From Bifiguratus adelaidae (taxonomy: Eukaryota; Mucoromycota; Endogonomycetes; Endogonales), in the NCBI GenBank assembly GCA_002261195.1, contig MVBO01000021.1, forward strand, positions 76,322-140,321: a stretch of 64,000 bases of DNA, read 5' to 3'. Position numbers and translations under genes: made by a program. Of the stretch, positions 1 through 9,540 are shown piece after piece (the stretch's first letter is position 1; each line of letters opens with the position of its first letter). The notes beneath the pieces were generated by a model. It saw nothing but the letters and a program-made list of their open reading frames with translations, ran no database searches and had not been told where the DNA came from.

Positions 1-1
1 C

Positions 2-1243
2 GCTCGACAGTGTCTTTCCGAGGCCAATGGTGTCCTGGCCAAGGCGCTTGATCGATTTCACACTGCCGCAAACGGGCATACCACAGACTCAGAATCAGAA
101 AACCAACCGCATACCTTCCTCAACGCAGACTCATCATCGAAGCAGGATCAACTCTACCTGTGCATCGATGGTGGAGGCACCAAAACATTTGCCGTCATTG
201 TTAACGATCTGGGTCAGGAAATTGGTCGAGGTGCCTCAGGGTCGTCGAATTACTCGGTGGTCGGTTTGAAAGCAACGCTAGAAGCCATCCAGACGGCCGT
301 TGAACACGCCTTGGAAGGCCACCAATCGCAACCTGGTTCACCCGACACTCAAGCGGTTAGCTTTAACGTCCATCATCCCCTCAACGACCAGGAACTAGCT
401 CAATCACGCCCTCAATTCCCTGCCTTTACCAAAATCTGGGTTGGTCTTGCTGGCTCAGATCGTTCCCTTGATCGATCAGTTCTACTACCGGCCCTATCAA
501 CCTTCTTCGGACCCGAAACGCCATCACAAAACATTCTCCTCACCAGCGACGCCGATCTGTTGGCCTCTCGCTTCATCACTAGCAAACAAGCTGGCATTGT
601 TTTGATTGGTGGCACCGGCAGCATCGCGCTCGCTTACGACAGCACCGGGCAGCGCATCCGTCGAGTCGGTGGCTGGGGTTACATTTTGGGCGACGAAGGA
701 TCAGGCTATGCCCTCGGCCTCGCTGCTTGTCGCCAATTGGCCATGGTCTTGGATGGGCGTAAGCCCCTCAAGAATGGCAAAACACCCATCGTTATGTCAG
801 ATTTGCCACCCTTCTACCGAGCTATCATGGAAGATCTTGGCTGCGAGAAGCCGGACCATTTCGTGCCATTGATCTATGCACAAGGCCAATCTGATGCTGA
901 ACGCAAGACCAAACTCGCCAAACTTGCCGAGACCGTCTTAGATGCTGCGGACCGTAACGATGAAGACGCTCAAGCCATCATCCAAGAAGGATCAGTCCAC
1001 CTTGCTGACCTTGTCATTGCTCTCATTCACCAAGAATTCTTATCCACAGACCGATTACCCCTTGTCGTTGCTGGGGGACCCTTGTGCAATCACCTTGCCT
1101 ACCGTCAGATGGTCCTCGATCAAATCCGTTCCCAAATCGGTGATCGCATCTTAGAAGTGGTCGTTGCCGATATCCCTGCGGTCGTTGCTGCCCAAGATTT
1201 GGCTAGCGTTTCCGTCCGTGAACAATACCACATAGACTCATAG
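2..1243 (+). CDS. N-acetylglucosamine kinase domain, probable C-terminal part of a MurQ-like/kinase fusion (5' partial)
   Basis: The frame is open from the left edge to a TAG at 1241-1243. The kinase part starts near position 151 with LYLCIDGGGTKT, the phosphate-1 loop of the BadF/BadG/BcrA/BcrD and N-acetylglucosamine kinase family. It is followed by GTGSIALAYD, GGWGYILGDEGSGYALG (phosphate-2/adenosine region) and a C-terminal VVAGGPLCN. The family phosphorylates amino sugars such as GlcNAc in the cytosol. About 50 codons upstream of the kinase remain open. They begin with a small-residue helix, CLSEANGVLAKALDRF, that resembles the C-terminal helical end of MurQ/GCKR-type SIS etherases. A MurQ-kinase fusion is therefore likely, but the SIS domain lies outside the window. 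No intron is visible. Kinase identity is good; the fusion is inference. Confidence 0.85.
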   Translation, partial: ARQCLSEANGVLAKALDRFHTAANGHTTDSESENQPHTFLNADSSSKQDQLYLCIDGGGTKTFAVIVNDLGQEIGRGASGSSNYSVVGLKATLEAIQTAVEHALEGHQSQPGSPDTQAVSFNVHHPLNDQELAQSRPQFPAFTKIWVGLAGSDRSLDRSVLLPALSTFFGPETPSQNILLTSDADLLASRFITSKQAGIVLIGGTGSIALAYDSTGQRIRRVGGWGYILGDEGSGYALGLAACRQLAMVLDGRKPLKNGKTPIVMSDLPPFYRAIMEDLGCEKPDHFVPLIYAQGQSDAERKTKLAKLAETVLDAADRNDEDAQAIIQEGSVHLADLVIALIHQEFLSTDRLPLVVAGGPLCNHLAYRQMVLDQIRSQIGDRILEVVVADIPAVVAAQDLASVSVREQYHIDS

Positions 1244-1268
1244 ACCTGTCCAACCTATATATACAACC

Positions 1269-1898
1269 TTATATACATCCCCACAATGCCTCGCCTTCTT
1301 TATACCCATTCATTCTCCAGATGTCCCCATACTGCATCACCAATCCATGTCGGTTCACAGCCAGAGTGTAGTCGACACCACGTTCCAATCCCTCATACCG
1401 GAACACGCTCGTTTCGTAATGGTCACTGGTCGATAGGCGCGTATACCGTTGAGGCGATACCGAACAGGTCATGGTGTCCGTATCCACATACAACATCTGA
1501 AAGTCCTGTGCTTGACCCGTGACCCACGCTGTTCGTCGAATAGGTAGCGTATTGGTCATGGGCGTGGCGCGTATATCCAAGTCGATGACATGACCTTGCG
1601 GTACAGCCACTGGTTGGTCGTTGAGGCTCAGTGTCCACCCGTAGCTGCGTTTGACACCTTCAAGAGTGGTCTTGGTGTCGTGGCGTAGGATGCGGAAGGA
1701 CTGGCAGACCCATGCGTGGTCGAGGGCAATGGTATAGTCCACATAGGACTCCCCATGGTGGTGAGCGTCTAGTGGGGAGGTAGAAGGATGACGCGTAATG
1801 TGAGAGGTGACGGTAATGCCTGTGGAGTCAGGCGTAAGGGACACGGTCTCGTAGGTCGATAACCGCACCGACTTCCATGCCACTTGTATAGGCTCCAT
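1269..1898 (-). CDS. Putative glycolipid-binding protein (PF06475/DUF1089)
   Basis: Single-exon gene of 209 aa with its ATG at 1898-1896. The protein has the signatures I know from the PF06475 putative glycolipid-binding family: an early W-x-S-V-R strand, then ATPMTNTLPIRR in the middle, then QRYTRL and a final HGLVMQYGDIW. This family forms a beta-barrel and is best known in bacteria, with scattered fungal members. Its biochemical role is poorly defined. There is no signal peptide or membrane segment, so the protein is probably cytosolic. It is tail-to-tail with the amino-sugar kinase, with 25 bp between the stops. Lack of introns in an intron-rich region would fit acquisition from bacteria, but that is inference only. 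Confidence 0.85.
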   Translation of the reverse strand: MEPIQVAWKSVRLSTYETVSLTPDSTGITVTSHITRHPSTSPLDAHHHGESYVDYTIALDHAWVCQSFRILRHDTKTTLEGVKRSYGWTLSLNDQPVAVPQGHVIDLDIRATPMTNTLPIRRTAWVTGQAQDFQMLYVDTDTMTCSVSPQRYTRLSTSDHYETSVFRYEGLERGVDYTLAVNRHGLVMQYGDIWRMNGYKEGEALWGCI

Positions 1899-1940
1899 GT
1901 GCCTATACGCTCTCCCTAACGTAATGTGCCTTTATTGCTA

Positions 1941-2663
1941 TTAGGATACAACGTGAGGCATGGTATGGTATGCTTTCCGGGCAAGGTTAAAGTCCTCTTC
2001 TACGTCATCCCAGAGTGTTCGATCTGGTGTATAGGCTTCCGTGACAGACGACTCACTCACAGTGTCATAGTCTTCGGATACAGATAGCCATCCGCCCATT
2101 GTGAACCGGACATGGTAGGTTGCTTCCGTCAAACCGTCCGTGTCTCCGTCAACCCAGTCACATGGTTGCCATAGCGTCGTGTAGTCATCTTGACGCGCCT
2201 TTTTTCGTGGTTCCTCGCTCGCTTCCCGCGTCAGGGGTCGTTTCTGGCCAGTACGATCGACCGAGGTCATTTCCATTTCAGGGGGATTGGGCGTCTTGTA
2301 GGTGTCATTAGATGCGTCAGAGTGGGTATCATCCTCGGATAGGGCATCGAGGCCATTGTTGGACTCATCCGCGAACGCGTCCAAATCATCAGATTCAAGC
2401 TAAAACAAACGGGTGAGCACAACGTCTCGAGGTGTGCTAACAACCACGATTCGAGCGCGCCCGCCTACCTCTTCGCTCGTCCTAACAAAGGTGGTGGTAT
2501 ACTTCAAGGATAGGATCATATCATCCCGAGTTTGCAAAAGGTCTATACGATCGCATCAATATCAAGCTTTGTCGATCTGGTGGCACCTACCATCATTCGC
2601 TGCCAGCAGGCCTTCTAACCACTGCTTGCAGCGCGTCAAGGCATCTACCCCAGTTTCCCACAT
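1941..2663 (-). CDS. Unknown acidic protein with a nuclear-localisation-like motif
   Basis: Not recognised. I infer three exons: 2663-2591, 2542-2469 and 2399-1941. The introns (48 and 69 nt) have GT..AG ends and the sum is an open frame of 201 aa. The N-terminal 45 residues look helical and contain a Trp-Glu start and the segment CKQWLEGLLAAND. The centre is acidic and Ser/Asp-rich with one basic cluster (EEPRKKARQ), which could be a nuclear signal. The C-terminal third has regular W and Y residues. The last exon is the most certain part. The first ATG is inferred from codon continuity; an earlier start cannot be excluded. No function is proposed. Confidence 0.55.
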
Positions 2664-2864
2664 GTTGTTGGGGCTGACGTGTTGTTGCCCACAAAAAGGT
2701 ATACAGGGCAAGACACGCTGGCAGAGAGCCAAGGCGTGATGCGAAAAAGAAAGAGAGAGAGTGAGACAGGCAAAAGGACGTAGATGTGTAACACGGATAC
2801 ACAATATCCCAAGAAGGCAATCGTTGACCTTTGGCCTGTTGCCAAGTTGTTTTCTACACTGTAT

Positions 2865-4129
2865 TTACATGTCAAACTGAGCAGCAAAGGAGAGTGCTAC
2901 ACTTGCTGCCATTTGGCGTCGTTCTGCATCACTCATGGATTTGCCTTTTTCTGAATAGACCGATAAGCATGCGTCCATGCCGGATGGTGTTCTCTCACCT
3001 CTTAATGCTTTAAGGGTATCTATGGCGTGGTCAAATCCGTCCTCGGCGTTAATGTCCCCAAACAACTGTTCATGTGTCAATCTCACATCGTCTTCTGAAA
3101 CGTCTACATGAATGGCATGAGCAGACGATCCATCACATGTGAATTTCCACAACTTACCCCCAAACTCTCTTGTCCACTCTGAGAGATCGGGAAAGTCATT
3201 GGGAGAAGAGCCTTCGTGCTGCTGCAACTTTAGGTTGGCAAGGGCTATCAGGAAGTGAGCAGAGCAGTGGATACTCTCAAGGGAAAATCCTACCTTTGGA
3301 AAACTCTGCGTCGCCTGCATCCTCGTCGGGTTGACGGTTGGCATGGTTTTCGGGCGACGGCTCTGCGTCCTGCTGGGATACACCTTTTAAGTCTTTCCGG
3401 ACCATATTTTCCCACATGTTGGCCGAGAGAGCCTCCATGATTCTCGGTATGCCTTGCAACTCTTCACCTTCACCCTCGTGGACATTGTTGCCTTAGAGTC
3501 TATAAGCCAAATGTGTTCAGTGTAGACACACCTCCTCACCTTGGTCTCCCTTTTCGCCATTGCTTGCAGACAAATCCACCGCGACATGTTCAAACCCGTT
3601 CTCCAGGCATATATCTCGCAGACCAAAAGCGGATTCCGGCAAATCCTGCGCCCCATTGGATGCCGGGTCCGATAGGTTCTGAGAATCCACACACTCTACA
3701 CAGAGTACAACGGATGGATTCAGGGCCTCCACGACGCCTCCCCATGCCTTGACATGCGCTTGCTTGGTGTGCTGAATGAACACGCTTTAGCCATGACAGA
3801 GCCGGTCCTGTCCCTGAACTCACCATTGACCGTGCTCCATTGAGAACAAGAATCAAGGCGTCCACTGCCTCGTCCAGTCCTGTTTCCGGATCGGCATATG
3901 CTGCCGCTACTTGTTCAACATTCTTCTCCACTTCATCCCCCCAGATCTCAATGCGAGCTGTATAATACTTGTTGTCGAGGGTGAAAGGTTCTCTCAACGG
4001 CGTCGAAGAGACATCTCTCTTGACTATACCTGCACTCACCTTGAGTATTATACACCAAGAGAATACAACTCGCTCACCTCGGCATACTTGCTTCACACCT
4101 TCACCAACCACCAACACCTTGTCCCGCAT
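2865..4129 (-). CDS. Alpha/gamma-adaptin-binding protein p34 family (AAGAB/Irc6)
   Basis: Seven exons fit a single 321-aa frame: 4129-4079, 4030-3824, 3771-3540, 3491-3294, 3244-3158, 3103-2999 and 2950-2865, with introns of 48-54 nt. The N-terminus MRDKVLVVGEG is the P-loop-like start of the p34 GTPase-like fold. It is followed by FTLDNKYYTARIEIW, a VLCVEC strand, GIPRIMEALSANMWENM, and a C-terminal helical hairpin of the form EDGFDHAIDTLKALREKG. All match the order in AAGAB/Irc6, the cytosolic chaperone for assembly of AP-1 and AP-2 clathrin adaptors. It is divergent from the transhydrogenase gene with 124 bp between the two ATGs. Confidence 0.88.
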
Positions 4130-4253
4130 CCAAATTGAGCTAAATTCACGTCTCTTTTCGCTCGTCTCTCTCGCTCTCTCCTGCTTCTTGTCTCTCTTCT
4201 TGCTTTCTTGTTCTTCCACTCTTACGTCTTATTGCCTTCTATCTATTCCCATC
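4130..4253. promoter_or_regulatory. Short bidirectional promoter between AAGAB and HOT
   Basis: Only 124 bp separate the two divergent start codons. On the plus strand the segment is strongly pyrimidine-rich (runs of CT and CTCTC), a common feature of fungal core promoters and 5' leaders. No clear TATA box is visible. Both genes must share or overlap their upstream signals here or place elements in the neighbouring first exon. Confidence 0.5.
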
Positions 4254-6178
4254 ATGACGGGTCGAGTAGCGAGTAGAGGAACGGTGGAAAGGCTCATGAC
4301 ACTCTTGTCCGGCTCACAGGCTTCTTGTCCGTGTCATTCCCACGCTCACTCAAAACCGGCGGGAGCGACGCTCTCGGGGTTGCTCAAGTATGGACGCAAC
4401 TATGCGACTGCCAAGGACGAGAAGGAGTATGCCTTCGAGATGGCTGCGAGTAATATACGCTTTGGTGAGGGAGTGACGAGGTAAAGCCCAAAAGGTGCTT
4501 TGTCAGCAATTTCACGGTCTGATCTCGCCCTCTTAGTGAGGTTGGCATGGATATGAAGAATCTCAAGGCCAAGAAGGTGGCTGTGTTCACCGATCCCAAT
4601 GTAAGTCAACATTAGAGATCGGTTTACATGTGTGGGTTTCTGATATTGTTTAGATTGCGCAACTTCATCCACTCAAGGCGGTTGTTGAATCCTTGGACAA
4701 GCACAAGGTGAACTACATTGTCTATGACAAGGTTCGTGCCGAGCCCACCGACAAGAGGTATGCGCCATCATGCTGTCATGGGCTTTGCTCTCATATCTGT
4801 CCTTAGTTTTAAGCAAGCCATCGATTTCTCCAAAGCGGAGCAGCCCGATGCGTTCCTGGCCGTCGGTGGTGGTTCGGTCATGGATACAGCCAAGGCTGCC
4901 AACCTGTATCTTTGCTATCCCGAGGCCGATTTCTTGGATTTCGTGAATGCGCCGATTGGCAAAGGCTTGCCCATCGAAAAGACGCTAAAGCCTCTTGTTG
5001 CAGGTAAGTGAATGGTACGCGCGACGCGAATCACATGGGCTCAACGCGTTTGCTAGTGCCAACTACTGCCGGTACTGGCTCAGAGACAACGGGCACAACC
5101 ATTTTTGATTACGAGCCTCTAAACACAAAGACTGGCATTGCCCATCGGGCGTTGAGACCTTTGCTCGGTATTGTTGATCCACTGAACACGCGAACCATGC
5201 CTTCTGCTGTGCACGCGAGCAGTGGATTGGATGTGTTGTGGTGAGTGAATGGACCGATGCGTCGAGGGATCGATGTTGACACGGTGGTAGTCACGCTCTT
5301 GAATCATACACGGCGTTGCCGTACCATCAGCGCACACCGCGGCCCAAGAACCCACTTGAACGACCGGCCTACCAAGGTGCCAATCCCATCTCCGATGTAT
5401 GGTCCTTGCAGGCCTTGAAGATGACGATCGAGTACCTTCCTCGCGCTGTCAAGGACCCTGATGATATTGAGGCGCAAAGCAAGATGTTGTTGGCGGCCAC
5501 ATTTGCTGGCATCGGCTTTGGAAACGCTGGTGTTCACTTGTGCCACGGTATGAGTTATCCCATTTCGGGTCTCAACAAAAAGTATTGGCATCCGGGGTAC
5601 GAGTTGGATCACCCTTGTGTGGTAAGTGGGACGAGGTGTGCTGTTCTGAAATCACCTTGCTGAGAGCGTCCATTCTGTTTCATCTGTTCATGTCTATTAG
5701 CCACACGGTAAGTACAAATGTGTGCAATGCCCATGTATACAATTGCTGATTCTCGGTAATGTTCCCCAATCTATAGGCGTTTCTGTAGCATTGACTGCCC
5801 CAGCTGTCTTCCGCTTCACCGCACAGGCCTGCCCTGAGCGCCACATGGAGGCGGCGCAATTGTTTGGTGAGTGCCCATGCCCATGATAACCGATTCCTCG
5901 CAGTGATATTGATCCACTCTGTCCGGTCAACAGGTGTCGCCGATTCGTCCTCCAAGTTGGAATCTGCCGGCCCGCTATTGGCTGAGGGTTTGACCCGCTT
6001 CTTGCAAGATCTCGGCATTCCCGACGGTTTGAAGGCTATCGGGTACACATCATCCGACATCCCTAAACTGGTGAAGGGAACTTTACCGCAGCACCGAGTC
6101 ATCAAACTCGCCCCCACCGAAGCACCAGGCTCCGAAGATTTGAGTCGCATTTTCGAGGATGCCATGACCAACTACTAG
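4254..6178 (+). CDS. ADHFE1: Hydroxyacid-oxoacid transhydrogenase, mitochondrial (iron-containing alcohol dehydrogenase family)
   Basis: Nine exons give 482 aa: 4254-4480, 4537-4600, 4654-4757, 4807-5003, 5057-5240, 5291-5621, 5701-5707, 5777-5866 and 5934-6178. The family oxidises 4-hydroxybutyrate to succinic semialdehyde with reduction of 2-oxoglutarate in mitochondria. Visible landmarks are [15 protein letters not shown] and [14 protein letters not shown] for NAD and phosphate binding, and [12 protein letters not shown] plus a later [11 protein letters not shown] for metal-ligand histidines. A basic, Ser/Ala-rich N-terminus fits a mitochondrial presequence. Exon 7 is only 7 nt and encodes Pro-His and the first base of Gly, in a conserved metal-site loop. 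That it completes PHGVS exactly makes the splice model strong. Confidence 0.93.
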
Positions 6179-6269
6179 CCGGTCTTGTATTGAGCAGAAT
6201 GTATGTCAAAACAGCCATGTACAACAGGTAGTGTTGTTCTGTCCCTTCCCCGTATTGTCTTGCACCATC

Positions 6270-6938
6270 TTATCCACGGCTTTGACTCAACATCAAGAGG
6301 CCTGAGGTTGCTTCCTGATCTAATGTGGTGTAATCTGGAGATAGCTGGGAGGATGATGCTTGAAAATAGGGTGAAACAGAAGGCGATGTGAAAGGTGTGG
6401 ATTGATGGCTTTGAAGGTTCGGAGAGGAGGTCGCCTCGGTTGTTGTGACTACGCCGTGATGTGCATGCTTGTCCTGAGTATCCGGCCGCTCCCTTTGTTT
6501 CAGTTCGGCCCGCCACCACATGCCCGATTTCGTCTCCACTTTTCGTACTTCGCTTACCCGATTTCGCCACTCCAACCCTCTTCCCACGACAGATCCCACC
6601 TTATCTCCTTCCCTTTGCCTAGCCATCGCCTGCAACTCCTCAATATACTCCACCACGGCCTTCAAGACACTCAATTTACACGTTGACCGAACATGCCGAA
6701 GCGAAGGAACCAACTCATGCAAACAAGCAATCTTTTGGTTCATTTTCTGGCGTCGTTTACGTTCGATCACCGAGTGTGCTTGTTGCCTCGTCGTTTTCTC
6801 GACGGGAGATGGAGGAGAGGTGGGATAGGCGAGAACGGGTGGTGGTAGTTGTGAGAATGATAGGATAGGATGAGGTGCTGTACTTCCTAGCGGAGGTGTT
6901 TGCGATGGTGAAGGCGGTAATGCGTATTGTTGATACAT
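6270..6938 (-). CDS. Class B basic helix-loop-helix transcription factor
   Basis: The protein is 222 aa from the ATG at 6938. An in-frame ATG at 7064 would add 42 residues. A Pro/Ser-rich N-terminus precedes the bHLH at about residues 48-105: QQAHSVIERKRRQKMN is the basic region, then two helices ending VVEYIEELQAMA. The basic region has His, Glu and Arg at positions 5, 9 and 13, the class B combination known to read CACGTG. There is no leucine zipper. The tail is Ser/Thr/Gln-rich. Two CACGTG boxes lie just upstream, at 7056 and 7095, so autoregulation is possible. The family is not pinned down further. Confidence 0.85.
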   Translation of the reverse strand: MYQQYALPPSPSQTPPLGSTAPHPILSFSQLPPPVLAYPTSPPSPVEKTTRQQAHSVIERKRRQKMNQKIACLHELVPSLRHVRSTCKLSVLKAVVEYIEELQAMARQREGDKVGSVVGRGLEWRNRVSEVRKVETKSGMWWRAELKQRERPDTQDKHAHHGVVTTTEATSSPNLQSHQSTPFTSPSVSPYFQASSSQLSPDYTTLDQEATSGLLMLSQSRG

Positions 6939-7055
6939 GCTGAAGAGTTGATGGAAGTGAAAGAGACAAGCAAGCTTATCAGCATTGGGGTGCCTTGAAG
7001 GCATGCCAGAATGCCGGATGGTGATTGGCAGATCACCAAAAAAGGTAATTCTCTC

Positions 7056-7100
7056 CACGTGCATCGTTCATTGGTCGAAAGACACACGTTACTGCACGTG
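7056..7100. promoter_or_regulatory. Two CACGTG E-boxes upstream of the bHLH gene
   Basis: Perfect palindromes CACGTG lie at 7056-7061 and 7095-7100, 39 bp apart and 118-163 bp before the preferred ATG of the bHLH gene. They match the site expected for its own class B DNA-binding domain. Confidence 0.6.
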
Positions 7101-7205
7101 GTATCACGCTGTATTTTTGTCCTGTTGATATATGTAACAATGGTTGAGGCTATGGGTATCAAAAGAGAGGAGAAAACTAGAAAACAAAGCCATGGAAAAG
7201 TATAC

Positions 7206-7790
7206 CTAGGCGAAGGTATTGAGATTGGTACCGCCTCCATTCTTGGCTGCAGTCTTGGCAAAGGCACTATTATCCGAGGTGGCAACATTGACACCCATGT
7301 TGTTGGAGCGTTGCATGGCTTCATTGTAATTGCCGGCGTTTTGGTATGAGTTGACATTGTTCCAGCTGGGTCGGTAGCCGTAGCCGTAGCCCAATCCGTA
7401 TCCTCCTCCGTAACCCCATTGTCGCTTCGCGAAACCGGTATTCATGATGTTGCTGTTCGAGTTTTGATCTGCATTTGTTTTGCTGTAAGCATTGTTTGTA
7501 TTGGCATTCACGTTAGCGGAAAGACCCTTTTGGTGTTGGTAAGCTACGTTTTGCCCAGCAGCCATTTGATTCTGGTTGACGTTGGTCATTCGGTATGGTG
7601 CACCGGCCATATAGCTAGGTCCTCCGTATCCATAACCTCCCCAAGGTGATCCGGAGAGACCGCCAAGATTATAGTAACCCCCGAGACTCCCGAGACTCCC
7701 GAAGTATTGAGCGTTGGCCAAGCAGAACAATTGAACAACGAGGGCGAAGAGGAAAACCTTGGCGCCAATCGAAACCTTGGACTGTTGCAT
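7206..7790 (-). CDS. Secreted glycine/tyrosine- and asparagine-rich protein
   Basis: The protein is 194 aa, no intron. It starts at the only usable ATG (7790). Residues 1-26 form a classic signal peptide (KVFLFALVVQLFCLANA, cut before QYFG). The mature part has three zones: a Gly/Tyr-rich block (GGYYNLGG, GGYGYGGPSY), an Asn/Gln-rich block with Tyr and Ala spacing, and a second Gly/Tyr block (GYGLGYGYGYR) immediately after a dibasic Lys-Arg. A Kex2-type cut there would release the C-terminal half. There is no cysteine after the signal peptide. It might be a structural wall or surface protein. A TATAAA-like element is on the minus strand near 7860. No homologue recognised. Confidence 0.75.
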   Translation of the reverse strand: MQQSKVSIGAKVFLFALVVQLFCLANAQYFGSLGSLGGYYNLGGLSGSPWGGYGYGGPSYMAGAPYRMTNVNQNQMAAGQNVAYQHQKGLSANVNANTNNAYSKTNADQNSNSNIMNTGFAKRQWGYGGGYGLGYGYGYRPSWNNVNSYQNAGNYNEAMQRSNNMGVNVATSDNSAFAKTAAKNGGGTNLNTFA

Positions 7791-8412
7791 GCTGAAGGAG
7801 GCTCGGATGATCAAAAGAAGCGTTTGAGCTTGTTGATTGGCACTAACGAGCGCGTCCCTTTATACCTTGTACCGGATGACCTGTTGAGGTCACTTTATCG
7901 CACGACCTTGCCAAGAATATCAAGTCGATAGAGTGCCTTCTGTTTGGCTTGGCAAAGTTATCGTAACTCCAATGAGTCTCTTGGGCAACCATTGTCAGAA
8001 GCCTATCTATCACTCTTGGCTCGCCTGATGGACGCAATGGACCATCCTTAATGACGTGGGTTCCTCATCCTCACGTCTTGATAACAAATTGCCGAGAATG
8101 ATAGATGTAGCGAGGTCAAAGGTGTCACCAAAAATTGCAACGTTTGATGATGCCGATCGTGATGTGATCATAGTTGAATCAATGTGTGCAAGGAGAGCCT
8201 ATTATCCGCCGGTCCTCGATCTACGTCTCTTCCAGTGGGCCATAGACATATCCTTCGAGCTCCTACGACCAGAGTGCGGGGCTTCGGATACGAAAGCAAT
8301 AGACTACGGTTACACCATGTGGAGTCAGCCATGATTGTGTAACGGCGATTCCAAGCCATTCCGAGATTTTTGCGCTGTTCGTTGGACGGAACATCTTCCG
8401 TGTGAACGAGCC
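7791..8412. other. Intergenic, divergent promoter region
   Basis: This region lies between the secreted protein gene (minus) and the GT25 gene (plus). It holds a TATA-like stretch near 7857-7866 serving the minus gene. A short open frame at 8056-8334 lacks an ATG and has no family features. I see no convincing gene. Confidence 0.5.
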
Positions 8413-9081
8413 ATGACAGTGAGGATACTACTTGTAGTATGCTTGGCTGTTGCTGCGGTGCTTACACCGTTATTTGCCAGTTACAGAAAGGACATTGACG
8501 CCATATTCGTCATCAACCTCAAAACACGGCAGGACCGGTATCAACACATGCTTGAACAAGAGCAAAAAGTCGGCCGACAGTTCGATTATCTGGATGCCGT
8601 AGAGGCACACGACCATACCGCGCACGACCGTATCAATGACCATCAGATAGCGTGCTGGAGAAGCCACATGGAAGCGCTAAACGCCTTTCTCGATACCAGG
8701 AATCTCACCTCGGTTATTCTCGAAGATGACGTCGTGTTTGAGGAGGATGCCTTTGGCAAGTTCCGTGAAATGGTATTGCCTTGGCGATGGGACATGATAT
8801 ACCTTGGGGAATGCAACGACTACAAGCATCCAGAAGTGACACGCCCTGATGGCACCTTCCACATTTACAAATCCAGATACCCAGGGTGCACTCAAGCGTA
8901 CATGGTGAATCGTCAAGGGGCACATAAACTCTTGCGTCTCCTCAACAGCGTCACCGAACCTATCGACGAAACCATTATTCACGCGGTCATGAGAGGCGAT
9001 ATTCATGCTTACGGTGTGTTCCCTAACTTGGTCAACCAAGATAATTCGTTCGGGACGGATGTGCCTACGACTCTGGGGTGA
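8413..9081 (+). CDS. Glycosyltransferase family 25 protein, membrane-anchored
   Basis: Single exon of 222 aa from the ATG at 8413. Residues 3-24 form a hydrophobic signal anchor (ILLVVCLAVAAVLTPLFA), so the catalytic part should face the secretory lumen. GT25 landmarks in order: IFVINLKTRQDR at the start of the domain, IACWRSHMEAL, ILEDDVVFEED (acidic metal/sugar-nucleotide motif), IYLGECND, and CTQAYMVNRQGAHKLL. In this family (bacterial LPS galactosyltransferases, animal collagen galactosyltransferases) the enzymes transfer galactose or similar sugars. The fungal substrate is unknown. The protein is shorter than collagen galactosyltransferases, in line with a single catalytic domain. Confidence 0.88.
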   Translation: MTVRILLVVCLAVAAVLTPLFASYRKDIDAIFVINLKTRQDRYQHMLEQEQKVGRQFDYLDAVEAHDHTAHDRINDHQIACWRSHMEALNAFLDTRNLTSVILEDDVVFEEDAFGKFREMVLPWRWDMIYLGECNDYKHPEVTRPDGTFHIYKSRYPGCTQAYMVNRQGAHKLLRLLNSVTEPIDETIIHAVMRGDIHAYGVFPNLVNQDNSFGTDVPTTLG

Positions 9082-9540
9082 AGGTGAACTAAAAATGTAT
9101 TATAGGTCATTGAGCAACCGTACTGTGATTCAGCGCCCTCGTCGGGTTCATGCAATATACCCATACCATTCTCACATCTAAATCATTTTCTTAGCTCCAC
9201 CACTCAGCAACACAAGACTTGACTCATTTCATTTTGATGGGAATGCCATTGCATTCTCAATGTAATTGCCATCTCTGCTTCTTGAGTGCTGGCCACAGGA
9301 AACGGAAATACGCGTTAGTGGACATGGCCTTATAGGTTTGACGCTGACTCATCCTCCGGAGACCATGAAATCGAGATAGTACGCTGCATGGAAACCTGGT
9401 TAATACATTGTCTCGCTGCCATTGCAGCTCTTGGACTTGATCAAACGCATTGGCCTGGCTCCACCTCCATAAACATGCCTGACAATGCCACGGACAAAAA
9501 AGGCAATCTGTGGATGTGACCGCTGTCAACGACGTTCGTC
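9082..9540. other. Intergenic
   Basis: This lies between GT25 and the J-protein gene. The minus strand carries an open frame (9257-9529) with the tail TYKAMSTNAYFRFLWPALKKQRWQLH. It begins at a non-ATG codon and I cannot build a supported gene from it. Confidence 0.4.

Noticed and set aside
8056..8334. A 92-codon frame before the GT25 gene
   Set aside because: It has no ATG start and no recognised domain, and it lies in the divergent promoter region.
9257..9529. A minus-strand frame before the J-protein gene
   Set aside because: It begins at a non-ATG codon and abuts the divergent ATG at 9541. The C-terminal part looks mildly coding, but I could not find a start or a family.
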